This document shows, one piece after another, positions 13,501 through 21,400 of a stretch of DNA of 64,000 bases; within the stretch, counting starts at the first letter, position 1; each line of letters opens with the position of its first letter. The translations under genes were made by a program, and so were the position numbers. A model generated the notes under the pieces. It was not told the origin of the DNA. It did not search any database and saw only the letters and a program-made list of their open reading frames with translations. Source of the DNA: Euleptes europaea (lineage: Eukaryota > Chordata > Lepidosauria > Squamata > Sphaerodactylidae); assembly GCF_029931775.1 (NCBI RefSeq), contig NC_079318.1, positions 52,648,659-52,712,658 of the forward strand, read 5' to 3'.

Positions 13501-16500
13501 TGCAGTGATATAAGGGGAAATTACCCTATTGCCTTTCCCCTTGTACCTTTGCAACAAAAGTGGCTACAGACTTTCTTTTTTTAATGAAAACTGGTAATTC
13601 AGAGGAACTAGTAGACTATGGCAACCGATTGTTATAATATTACATCTATTTCCAATTTAAACTCCTGAAAAATACCTATTGTGGCGGGGGGATAGGGGCT
13701 GACGCAAGAAAAATGGCCTTGATGCAGGCAGAACTTGAAAAACTTTCCACATTCCTGCCCACAGTGTACAAATATGCCTTGGCTGCAATCTTTCCAAAAA
13801 GATCACAGGATGCAGGGGAAGACAAAGAAACATGATGATAAGGTATGATATCATGTGGACGCGCCCTCAAAACCCAAGGTTTGGAGCAAAACCATAAAGA
13901 AGCAGCTGGGGGATGAACTCACTATAAAAATGAATATTACTTTGTGAGAAAATGTTATATTTTAAGTTTGGGTGAAACAGCTGTGTGGTCTGGGACAACC
14001 AACTGTCCCTTGGTCTCAGTTCCCCATCTGTAGCAAGGGAATCATAGTTACCACTACATGGTTTACAATGCCCAATGTAAGCAAGACTATAAAGCGCTTA
14101 GTAAACTGAGAAACACTACAAGAAATTATTAGTAGTTTCAGCAATTTAATTTGTTTTCACATCACCTTTAAAGTAACACTGCGCTCATGTCCTGTTGGAA
14201 TTCTCTGAACTGGATGAACACCCAGACATGCAAAGACAAATCCTGGATACCTGCACACAAAAAATGCATTAAAGGACGGGAGAAAACAAACTTCATATTA
14301 CTCCTAACAAGAAATATTCCAATAAATGGTACAATTAGAGGGGAAATGGCTTGACCAAGAAAAACAAACAAACTTGGCTTTATCTTTCCTTCTGCTATTT
14401 CTCCATCCTGATAATCACACCTTTTTTCCAGATGCAGTAACCCCGATTCTGGATATGTCTTAGAATCCATTCCAACACTTCTGTACAAGCTACAGCAACA
14501 CAGTCCTATTTATGTAATTATTTGTAACCCCCAACCTTTCTCCAAGGAGTTCAGGTTTCCCCCATTTCATCTTCACAACAATCTTGTAAAATAAATGTTA
14601 AGTTGAAAGATAATGATTGGTCAAGGAAGCATTAATGAGCTTCGTTGGGTGTGCATTTGAAAGAGAGCTTTGTTGGTCCAGGTCCAACATTTTTATCTAC
14701 TACACAGCTTTATTGGCTATATTGTCATGGGATCAATTACATTAAATTGCTCAGGTTTCAGAAGAAGAGTTGGTTTTTATGCCCCGATTTTCTCTGCCTT
14801 TAAGGGGTTCCCAAAGTGACTTACAATCTCCTTCCCTTTGTCTCACCTTGTGAGGTAGGCAGGGCTGAGAAAGTTCTGAGATAACTGTGACTAGCCCAAG
14901 ATCACCCAGCAGGCTTCATCTGGAGGAGTGGGGAAACAAACTCGGTTCACCAGATTAGAGTCCACCAAATTAGAGTCTGCTGCTCATGTGGAGGAGTGGG
15001 GAATCAAGCCCATTTCTCCAGATTAGAGTCCTCAGCTCTTACCCACTATACCACGCTGGCTCGTTTTACTGTAAAATGTTATGGTACAAATCCAAAATAG
15101 TTACATTTGGAACATTCATGGACTTGTGAGCATCCAGTGAGATTTCTGGCTGCATTCAGATGTCATAATAAACTTCTATTACTGACCTGGAGGGCCCAGG
15201 CTAGCCTGATCTCATCAGATCTCAGAAGCTAAACAGGGTCAGCCCTGGTTAGTATTTGGATGGGAGACCACCAAGGAATACCAGGCTTGCTGTGCAGAGG
15301 AAGACACTGGCAAACCACCTCTGTTAGTCTCTTGCCATGAAAACCCCAAAAAGGGGTCGCCATAAGTCGGCTGTGACTTGAAGGCACTTTACATACACAC
15401 ACAGTGACAGGCACAAACCTGGCTTATTTCTGTGTTTGCACGTTCTCCTTCTTCTCTCCTGTTTGTTTGCAGAGGGAAATTGAAAGGTTCCTGGTTTTGG
15501 AAGCCCTCAGTCAAACTCAAGTTAGCCACAATGTCTGGATACAGGCAGCTGGTCAAACTGGAATCTGTTTCCTCCACCCAAACCAAGATTCTACACTGGG
15601 AGGATTTAGAATCCCAAGTTCATTGGATCCTAGCCTGGAACTTGTTTCCAACAAGACAGAATAACTGGAAATGTTGGTACCTTTCTGAAAGCTGAATAAT
15701 TCTTTCAAACTCTCCTGAATGTTCAGCAACTACCACCAGGGCTAAAACTTTAGCCTGAAACAACAAGAAATGTTAGCTAATTCCAAGAACAGCAAGAAGT
15801 TTTACAACCTGATCTGGAATTCATGTATTTTAAAAAAATAACAATTCTGGCATTGCTTTGAAATTAACGGGATTCCTACACCTATCCTATTATGTCTTGG
15901 ACTACAGTGGCTGGATCCAACAACGAGTTTCCACGGGTACAGGGACTTCCACACACAAAGAAAGACTTTTGCAGCTTCCCCAACTCGCAGCAGCCCAAAA
16001 CAGCACCTGAAATCCTGGGAGAGAGGGGACCTTATGACTGTGGAAATGCATTATTGGATCCACTGCATGCAGTCATAACATATTGGATATGAATGTTCAG
16101 TTCTGTGTAAGCTTCCTAAAACTAAGGGCAGAGCTTAAGTATAAACTGCTAAAACTGTATACTCCAAAACAATTATAAGCATAACAAACCTGCTTTGCTT
16201 CTTCCAATACATCTTCAGTGTCCTGGAAAACATTAAAAATGATAGTGCTCGGAGACTGCTTGGTAGAGAAAGAAGTGCAGCACCAAATAACAAATGTCTG
16301 TTTCAAAAACTTATGAAATAAAGAAAGGAGTAATTTAGTATCTTAAAGATTTAGTATCTTCCTTCCAAAAAGTTAAAAAACACCAGTACTAAACATCTAC
16401 TCCCCTACTCCTTTAGGCCCAGGCATTCAGCTATAGATCAAAGTTTTGTACTGCATTTATAATACACAAATGCTCTGTTGCTCTTTTCAAAAACCTGTCT

Positions 16501-18057
16501 GTGGCTTTTAGTGACAGAGAGGCTATTATCAGAATAATCGCAGACCAAAGGAGACTTCTAGAACTAGGGTACTTTTTTTGTATGCTGAGGGTTAGGATGG
16601 GACCAGTAAGTCCCTAACAAACATCATAACCACCAAAAGAGAGACATTTGTATATTCAGATTAACAGTAATATCTGTTTTAAAAGTTGTTTATTTTTCTC
16701 CTTAGCTACCAGAGATTATACACTATTCTTACTGTTCTACGCTGACATTATAATCTTACCATGTGTCCAGATGAGTTTTAAGGTGTTTTTTGAAAAGATT
16801 TTGATGGGTATTATTGTTGTGTGTCACAAGTTCATTGGATAGGCACATTCTCAATGAACAAGTTCCAAGCTCACAACTGGATATTCCCGTGTCATGAAGC
16901 TCGCTGCATGACTGTAGGACAGTCACACACTCTCTGTGCCTAACCTACCTCCAAGGGTTGTTCTGAGGATACAGTATTGGAGGAAAGAATAATTAAAACT
17001 GCCCAGAACTCCTTCTAGAAAGGGCAGGGTAAAAATGTAGCTGTATGTCAGGTTCAGGGAGGTCTGTATCACTGCCCTCAGTGCCTCCCTTGTCCATTAT
17101 ACCCCTTTGTCGTGTTTGGGGCTTGCAGAGACCCAAGACAGAGAAGGGGGCTTGCAGCACCTAATTCTAATCCTCCCCCTCCCAGCCTGGAGAGCAGAGC
17201 CACCCCATCAATGGCGTACTCCTGAACCCCTTATGAGGCCAGTGCAGCAGGCTGCACATGCTCAACCAGTTCCCCTGAAGTCTTGCAAAAACTGGCAAGC
17301 TTGTGAAAATTTTAAGGTTGAGCCTAGCCTTTCCCTCTGCCGGCTGTGATGGAGTTGGGGCCTTAAATGGCCCATACCAGGAATTCTTTGCTGTGTCTAC
17401 CGTACAGTTATCTCGTCCTTTCTCCTAGGGCTCAGGGTGAGATGCATGGATGGCTCGTCCCTCCATCACAACCCTGTTAAGTTAGTAGAAAAGAGCAGGA
17501 GTCCAGTAGAGAGCAGGAGCCACAGGCTCACGAAAGCTCCTACCCTGCCAGAAAATATTTTTGTTCGTCTTTAAGGTGCTACTGGACTCCTGCTCTTTTC
17601 TACTACTGCAGATCTGAAGAAGTGAGCTGTGGCTCACGAAAGCTCACACCCTGCCAGAAAATATTCTAGTTAGTCTTTAAGATGCTGCTGGACTCTTGCC
17701 CTTTTCTACTACTGCAGACAGACTAACACAGCTACCCACTGTGAATTATCTGTGAAGTTAGGTTAGGCTGAGGAACGGTGACCAACGATTTTCACGGCCT
17801 GTGTGGGAATCTGAACACGAGTCTCTCTCCAAATCGCTCCATGCAAACTCAGATTATTATTTTTTTAATCGTCTGGAACAGCTCTCGCGGGAACAGTACA
17901 AAGCATCGACGTGGCAGCATAAACCTACACTGGTATGCTAGAGACGGATAAGAAGAACGATAAACGCGAGTGTCAAGAAATAAGTTCTCCTCCCAGCGCC
18001 GCTCACCTCTTGGAACTCAGGCGCCGCGAGGTGGCAATGGCAGTCCACCGGCCCCAT
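4387..18057 (-). CDS. TATDN3: TATDN3, TatD DNase domain-containing 3 (ten coding exons)
   Basis: Coding exons in transcript order are 18057-18007, 16222-16190, 15754-15681, 14250-14166, 12747-12685, 10794-10685, 8836-8781, 6920-6808, 6166-6086 and 4530-4387. They total 810 nt, 269 aa plus stop, against 274 aa recalled for human. Every junction is GT/AG and all phases agree. The product is a TatD-family metal-dependent hydrolase (TIM-barrel amidohydrolase fold), predicted to be a nuclease or phosphoesterase. All expected metal ligands are visible: HCH at residues 7-9, the Glu of GEVGLD (E102), H142 in VHSR, H165 in LLHAFDG and D213 in ETDSP. The C-terminus [10 protein letters not shown] matches the human FPKLRHLLQK pattern. 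The start codon has a strong Kozak context (A at -3, G at +4) and aligns with the human start. It lies head to head with NSL1. Identity comes from recalled human protein; no search was run. Confidence 0.96.
4672..4993 (+). mobile_element. CR1-like 3' repeat interrupted by another retroposon tail
   Basis: The segments 4672-4774 and 4930-4993 match the repeat at 10378-10568 (shared CCATGGTGA, GGAACCTCCA, GATCCAGCAGGGCTCTTCTT). They are split by an AT-rich block (4774-4925) resembling the 3' tail of a minus-strand SINE or L2-like LINE. Confidence 0.55.
5018..5104. mobile_element. MITE copy, CAGTGCAATCCTAA family
   Basis: It has CAATCCTAAGCAGAGTTTCA on the left and AGAAGGGTGTAATGCAG then TTTAGAATTGCACTG on the right, which are imperfect inverted termini. 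Confidence 0.55.
5376..5560 (-). mobile_element. CR1-like repeat fragment
   Basis: Opening with AACATAAGAAAAGCCCTGCT and containing CACACAGTGGCCAACCAGGT, it is the reverse complement of the family at 10378 and 41335. Confidence 0.55.
5689..5870 (-). mobile_element. CR1 LINE 3' end
   Basis: It starts with ATCATAGAATCATAGAGTTG, the reverse complement of the CR1 terminal octamer repeat, then GGACCACCAGGGCCATCAAG. It continues through TGCACAATGCAGGAAATTCA, which is also found in the CR1 copy ending near 23893. Confidence 0.8.
6086..6166 (-). CDS. TATDN3: TATDN3 coding exon 9
   Basis: It encodes [18 protein letters not shown] then [10 protein letters not shown]213 in the ETDSP motif is the last metal ligand of the TatD fold. 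The exon is phase 0 at both ends. Confidence 0.96.
6808..6920 (-). CDS. TATDN3: TATDN3 coding exon 8
   Basis: It encodes [19 protein letters not shown] then [18 protein letters not shown], with metal ligand H165 in LLHAFDG. The acceptor is GTCCATAG and the donor GTGAGA. Confidence 0.96.
7108..7450 (-). mobile_element. CR1 LINE 3' end
   Basis: It begins CATAGAATCATAGAGTTGGA (CR1 terminal repeat, reversed) and extends 340 bp through the 3' UTR into degenerate coding sequence. It lies in TATDN3 intron 7. Confidence 0.8.
7770..7846. mobile_element. MITE copy, CAGTGCAATCCTAA family
   Basis: It shares GTTACACCCTTCTAAGCCCA with the family core and ends CTTTAGGACAGCG. It lies in TATDN3 intron 7, beyond a poly-A and CR1 cluster. 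Confidence 0.45.
8781..8836 (-). CDS. TATDN3: TATDN3 coding exon 7
   Basis: It encodes [18 protein letters not shown], including metal ligand H142. It starts with one base completing the previous codon and ends with one base of a Gly codon. Confidence 0.95.
9250..10085. mobile_element. Possible solo LTR or other long repeat (uncertain)
   Basis: About 835 bp in TATDN3 intron 6 with no coding signal and an organisation loosely like a retroviral LTR: a CCAAT-like tract near 9550, a TATAG box near 9570 and a C/T-rich end. Its right edge GGGACTGGTGGCAGG is suggestive of an LTR/primer-site edge. No second copy or target duplication was found, so this is weak. Confidence 0.25.
10215..10352. repeat. 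Inverted repeat of the hammerhead-like family (decayed)
   Basis: The left part is in minus orientation (ACACCTTAAAGACTAACACA, AGCTTTTGTGGGCC, CTTCATCAGATGCAT). The right part is in plus orientation (GATGCATCTGACAAAACCCA then CGAGAGCTTATGC). The two meet head to head at GATGCATC. Confidence 0.5.
10378..10568 (+). mobile_element. CR1-like 3' repeat
   Basis: It contains GGCCACTGTGTGAGACAGGA and ends GGTCTGATCCAGCAGGGCTC TTCTTAT. The same 3' end recurs at 4993 and 41482. Confidence 0.6.
10685..10794 (-). CDS. TATDN3: TATDN3 coding exon 6
   Basis: It encodes [19 protein letters not shown] then [17 protein letters not shown], nearly identical to human over [11 protein letters not shown]. It ends in phase 2; the next exon's first A completes a Leu codon. 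Confidence 0.96.
11524..11907. mobile_element. AT-rich insertion with 12-bp target duplication
   Basis: The 384-bp AT-rich block is bounded by the direct repeat AGGATGAAACTT at 11512-11523 and 11908-11919. This fits a retroposon-type insertion into TATDN3 intron 5. The family is not recognised; no reading frame or SINE head was seen. Confidence 0.55.
12685..12747 (-). CDS. TATDN3: TATDN3 coding exon 5
   Basis: It encodes 21 residues, [14 protein letters not shown] then SLLAIGE. The final Glu (E102) is the metal ligand of the GE(V/I)GLD motif, which is split across the intron. The donor is GTTAGG. Confidence 0.95.
14166..14250 (-). CDS. TATDN3: TATDN3 coding exon 4
   Basis: It encodes [15 protein letters not shown] then [13 protein letters not shown]. 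The LGVHPVQ segment is highly conserved in the family. The donor is GTGATG. Confidence 0.95.
14767..15064 (-). mobile_element. tRNA-derived SINE (Sauria-type), minus strand
   Basis: The reverse complement starts GAGCCAGCGTGGTATAGTGG with box A and B-like sequence. The tRNA-like segment AATCTGGAGAA is repeated, so the head is dimeric. It continues through CACAAGGTGAGACAAAGG to a tail. It lies in TATDN3 intron 3. Confidence 0.8.
15184..15403 (+). mobile_element. 5S rRNA-derived SINE, sense orientation
   Basis: The head reads like 5S rRNA: GCCTGATCTCATCAGATCTC, AGAAGCTAAACAGGGTCAG, CCTGGTTAGTATTTGGATGG and GAGACCACCAAGGAATACCA. The tail GGTCGCCATAAGTCGGCTGT is BovB-like. It is one of seven copies in the window and lies in TATDN3 intron 3. 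Confidence 0.9.
15681..15754 (-). CDS. TATDN3: TATDN3 coding exon 3
   Basis: It encodes [16 protein letters not shown] followed by ERIIQLSE, close to human [14 protein letters not shown]. It ends in phase 2 (AG, completed by G of the next exon to Arg). Confidence 0.95.
16190..16222 (-). CDS. TATDN3: TATDN3 coding exon 2 (33 nt micro-exon)
   Basis: The exon encodes [11 protein letters not shown], matching human DLDDVLEKAKK. The acceptor is TTTTCCAG and the donor GTTTGT; both ends are phase 0. At 33 nt it is easily missed by gene predictors. Confidence 0.93.
16890..17045 (+). mobile_element. Partial tRNA-type SINE body
   Basis: It contains GAAGCTCGCTGCATGACTG, GACAGTCACACACTCTCTGT and TACCTCCAAGGGTTGTTCTG, the body of the same SINE as 28085-28312. 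The tRNA-like head is lost. Confidence 0.45.
17485..17745 (+). repeat. Tandem pair of hammerhead-like repeat units
   Basis: A truncated unit (17485-17610) is followed directly by a fuller one (17611-17745). Each carries GGCTCACGAAAGCTC, then TCTTTAAGRTGCTRCTGGAC and CTTTTCTACTACTGCAGA. The second has the complete signature: CTGAAGA, an extra A, GTGAGC / TGTG / GCTCAC (a perfect 6-bp hairpin), GAAAGC. Tandem terminal repeats of this kind are known in Penelope-like retroelements; this family is not assigned with certainty. It lies in TATDN3 intron 1. Confidence 0.6.
18007..18057 (-). CDS. TATDN3: TATDN3 coding exon 1
   Basis: This exon encodes 17 residues, [17 protein letters not shown], with the first two metal-binding histidines (HCH). 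The donor is GTGAGC and it ends in phase 0. Confidence 0.95.
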
Positions 18058-18233
18058 CCTTATAAGGCCGGAACTCCTAGTAAAGGCGTTAGTTCCGGGC
18101 CGGACCTATTTCACGACATCCCAGTTTGCCCCGGGGCTACTTTCAATGGGGCTCGGCTTAGTTCCGCTTCCGGTCCAAGGAACGCGCGCCCTCTGGGTAG
18201 ATCCGTTCGTCAACGGTTCGGGGAGAGCGGGAA
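18058..18233. promoter_or_regulatory. Bidirectional promoter shared by TATDN3 and NSL1
   Basis: Only 176 bp separate the two start codons, which point away from each other. The interval is GC-rich with CpGs and holds three ETS-type cores, CCGGAA or its complement, at 18068-18073, 18093-18098 and 18168-18173. ETS/GABP sites are typical of TATA-less divergent housekeeping promoters. The TTATAAGG immediately beside the TATDN3 ATG is too close to act as a TATA box for that start. Transcription start sites are not determined. The human pair is also head to head. Confidence 0.8.
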
Positions 18234-18431
18234 ATGGCGGCCGAGATGGCGGCGCTGCCTTCGGCGACGCCCCCCGGCGCCTCTGCGGGCCGAGACCCCC
18301 GCGTGCGGTGCCGCTCGCGCCACCGGACTGCAGAGTTGGTGGGCTACTGCAAGTCTTACGCGCGCGCGCTCGGGGACGAGCAGCCGGTCGAGGCCGAGGC
18401 CTTGAAGTGGGCTCTCAGCGAAGCCGTCTGG
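18234..18431 (+). CDS. NSL1: NSL1 coding exon 1
   Basis: It encodes 66 residues, starting MAAEMAALPSATPP and ending LKWALSEAVW, with donor GTAAGA at 18432. The DPRVRCRS segment aligns with human DFRVRCTS. The N-terminal 20 residues are Ala/Pro-rich and poorly conserved, as expected. The second in-frame ATG (Met5) could also be used. Confidence 0.93.
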
Positions 18432-21400
18432 GTAAGAGCGGCGGCGGCGGCTCCTGTCCTCCCAGAATTCTCTGGGGCGCGGAGAGCATCTCTATGGGCG
18501 AAAACGCCTGGTCGCTTTGTCCTCCTTTAGTCCCTGTTTTAGCCAGGGTCGAACGCACCTTAGGCGAAACGCACGGGTTCGATCCTGGCTGAAACAGGGA
18601 TTAAAGGAGGATAAAGCGACCAGGCGTTTTCGCCCTTTGTCTCTTTTTGTGTGTGTGTGTAAAGTGCCTTCAAGTCGCAGCCGACTTATGGCGACCCCTT
18701 TTGGGGTTTTCATGGCAAGAGACTAACAGAGGTGGTTTGCCAGTGCCTTCCTCTGCACAGCAACCCTGGTCTTCCTTGGTGGTCCCCCATCCAAATACTA
18801 ACCGGGGCTGACCCTGCTTAGCTTCTGAGATCTGACGAGATCAGGCTAGCCTGGGCCATCCAGGTCAGGATTGTCTCTTTTTAGCAACAACAAAACCGTC
18901 TCTTTTTAACAACGCTGGGGAGATGATTGACAAGTCGGGAACGGTGTATGTGTTAAGGTGACTTTTAACGAGTTTTGGTGGCTCGATTATGAGGCTACGT
19001 TTGTCCCTATTTTTGGGTACCACTCCCGGTTGATTCATGGTCCCTTTCTCTGTCTTCCCCACCCCCCTCACATTTTTGCTTTGAGAGCTTTTTTTGATGT
19101 GTTTTTTTTTTAACCATGCTGTTCTTTGGGGTGTACATTTGCTACCTTGCTTTTCAAGAATTTAATCTTGGAATAGGGTGTGTTGATATATCGTATTTCT
19201 AGTGTGCGTGGAAATGAAGGCAGTGTATAGGCTGTCATTTAACACTCCAGCTGATGACATACATTTTGAGTTTTTTGATAACATGTTATGGTACCATTCT
19301 GTTTTTCTAGTATTATATTTTACCTAAAGAGCACATTTCTGGGTTTCTGACTGTTGCGTGACAGGAAAAAATATCAGACAATGCAGATTCTCAGAGACTA
19401 TCTCTGAGCTTCACTTTTAAATTTAATTCATGTTTCAGGATCTTGACTAAAAACAAAGAGGCATCCTTAATATAATCCCTTTTTCTAAAGTCTTTGGGTA
19501 TGAGAGATGGTAGCTTGCTTCAGCCCTGTGTCTTAGTTGCAGCCTCGGGGAGGGTTGTTAAACTCTTGAGCTGCTGAACTCTTTGACTATGTACCCCATG
19601 GCCTGTGAGGCTGCCTTTTTTGGAACTAGTCTTGGAGGGAGCCTGTCCACTCTTTGGAAGATTAGGGAGATCCTTCTTGTGCTGCCAAGTTGTTAAAGGC
19701 CTCCCTCTTTTTTGTTGTAACAAGTGATGACCTCCAAGTGATACATGAGCTACTGTGCTACACCAACTACTCACCAGCTGTCAGCCCATATCCTCTTTTG
19801 ACAGCAATCCCTGCCCTGGGCAACTCCTCCCCGCATAGCATTAACAGAACAGTGAGTAGTGGTCTTCCTTATCAAAGGCTATTGAAATGTTTTATAAGGT
19901 TGCGGGGTAGTTGATTTTAATCCTAGTTTACAACATGTATGGTTGCACGTTCTGTCTGTGTCCTGGGGACAGGTTTGGCATCTTTTTAGAACTGAAGAGA
20001 GGGCCAGGCTTGCTAAGTGACCTGAGAAGCCCCTTGTTTTTTCAGTCTCTGACAAACAGGAGTATCAAGCTCCTGGTGAGCTGCGTTTGGGGACGTCTGG
20101 CCTGTGGGCTGGCCATGGCTTCTGTCTGGGCACAGACCTGGGCTTGGAGGTCCAGCTTCTTATCCCTCTCTCTGCATCCCTTCCTTATGATCTACTTCTC
20201 TCCCTGCATTCTGATCTTCCCATCCCATGGTAATGTTTTCCGGGTGCTCTCTGGGTTTCCTCCTACCCAACATCTGGGGAAAAAGGTGTTCTGGAGGTAC
20301 TTAGAGCCTGTTACATCAAAGCGAAATGCTGCTGATTAAGCATATGATCTCCCAGAAGCTGAGTACTTAAATGTCTTCATGTAATTACATGGTTCATGTA
20401 ATTGTAAGAGGTTTTTGATTTTGTGCAACCTTCTCCAACTATGCAGGCTCATTTGAGCAGGTGTTGCAAGGTTGCCACTTTAAATTTCTGTTGTTACGGA
20501 TGAGATCTATCAACTAATGATTGTCAGTAGGTGACCTATCATGAATAAAGCTGTCATCCAAATGAATATTAGAACAGCCACAACCTGTTAAAGCATACAA
20601 ATGCATCACATTTTCCAATGCAGTTTCATGTATTTCCACCCCCTTTTCATTTTCCTCAAGTACTACTGACCGTGAAGTCTGTCTCCATGGTGCATTCAGT
20701 GCTTTATGCTGTAATGATATGTTGGATTCTGGGTTTTATGTGTAAATTGATTACTGTTTGTATTTTAGCCAACATTTTATTTGGGCTCCAGTTGGATTTT
20801 CTGCATTGGGCAACAAAATCTCTTGGACAGTATATGCGCACGTGGCAATAAAGTGGGTGTGAAATTGGCATGGTTCATCAGCATCAAACCATGGTTTGTC
20901 ACTGTTTGAATGAGCCCTGTGCTCACATGCTCCTTTTGCCACCCTCCCACCACACACACTTGGAGTCAATGAATGACTTGTCATGCATTGAAGGGAGGGG
21001 CTGTGGCTCAGTGGAACAGCCTCTGCATTGCATGAAGAATGTCCCAGGTTCGATCCCCGGCACCTCCAGTTAAAAGGACCAGGTGGTAGATAATGTGAAA
21101 GATCTCTGCCTGAGACCCTGAAGAGCCGCTGCCAATCTGAGTAGACCGTACTGACTTTGATGGACCAAGGGTTTAATTCAGTATAAGGAGCTTCATGTGT
21201 TCAAGCTAACATGTTGAGTGCCTGGGAGGGAGACCTCCTAGGAACCCTACCTGTACCTTTGGGGGAGGGGCTGTGGCTCAGTGGTAGAGCAGCTGCTTGA
21301 CTTGCAGAAGGTCCCAGGTTCAATCCCCGGCATCTCCAGTTAAAGGGACTAGGCAAGTAGGTGATGTGAAAGATCCCTGCCTGAGACCCTGGAGAGTTGC

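Noticed and set aside
15184-15300. Possible 5S rRNA gene
   Set aside because: It has 5S similarity only in the first 100 bases, multiple substitutions and a LINE-derived tail present in six other copies, so it is a SINE.
17935-18592. Overlapping plus-strand frames across the TATDN3/NSL1 promoter
   Set aside because: They read through the promoter and over NSL1 exon 1 in the wrong frame, whereas the 18234 frame matches NSL1.
21263-21340. Possible functional tRNA gene
   Set aside because: The tRNA-like segment continues into a SINE body shared with the copy at 20996, and the cloverleaf arms do not pair cleanly.
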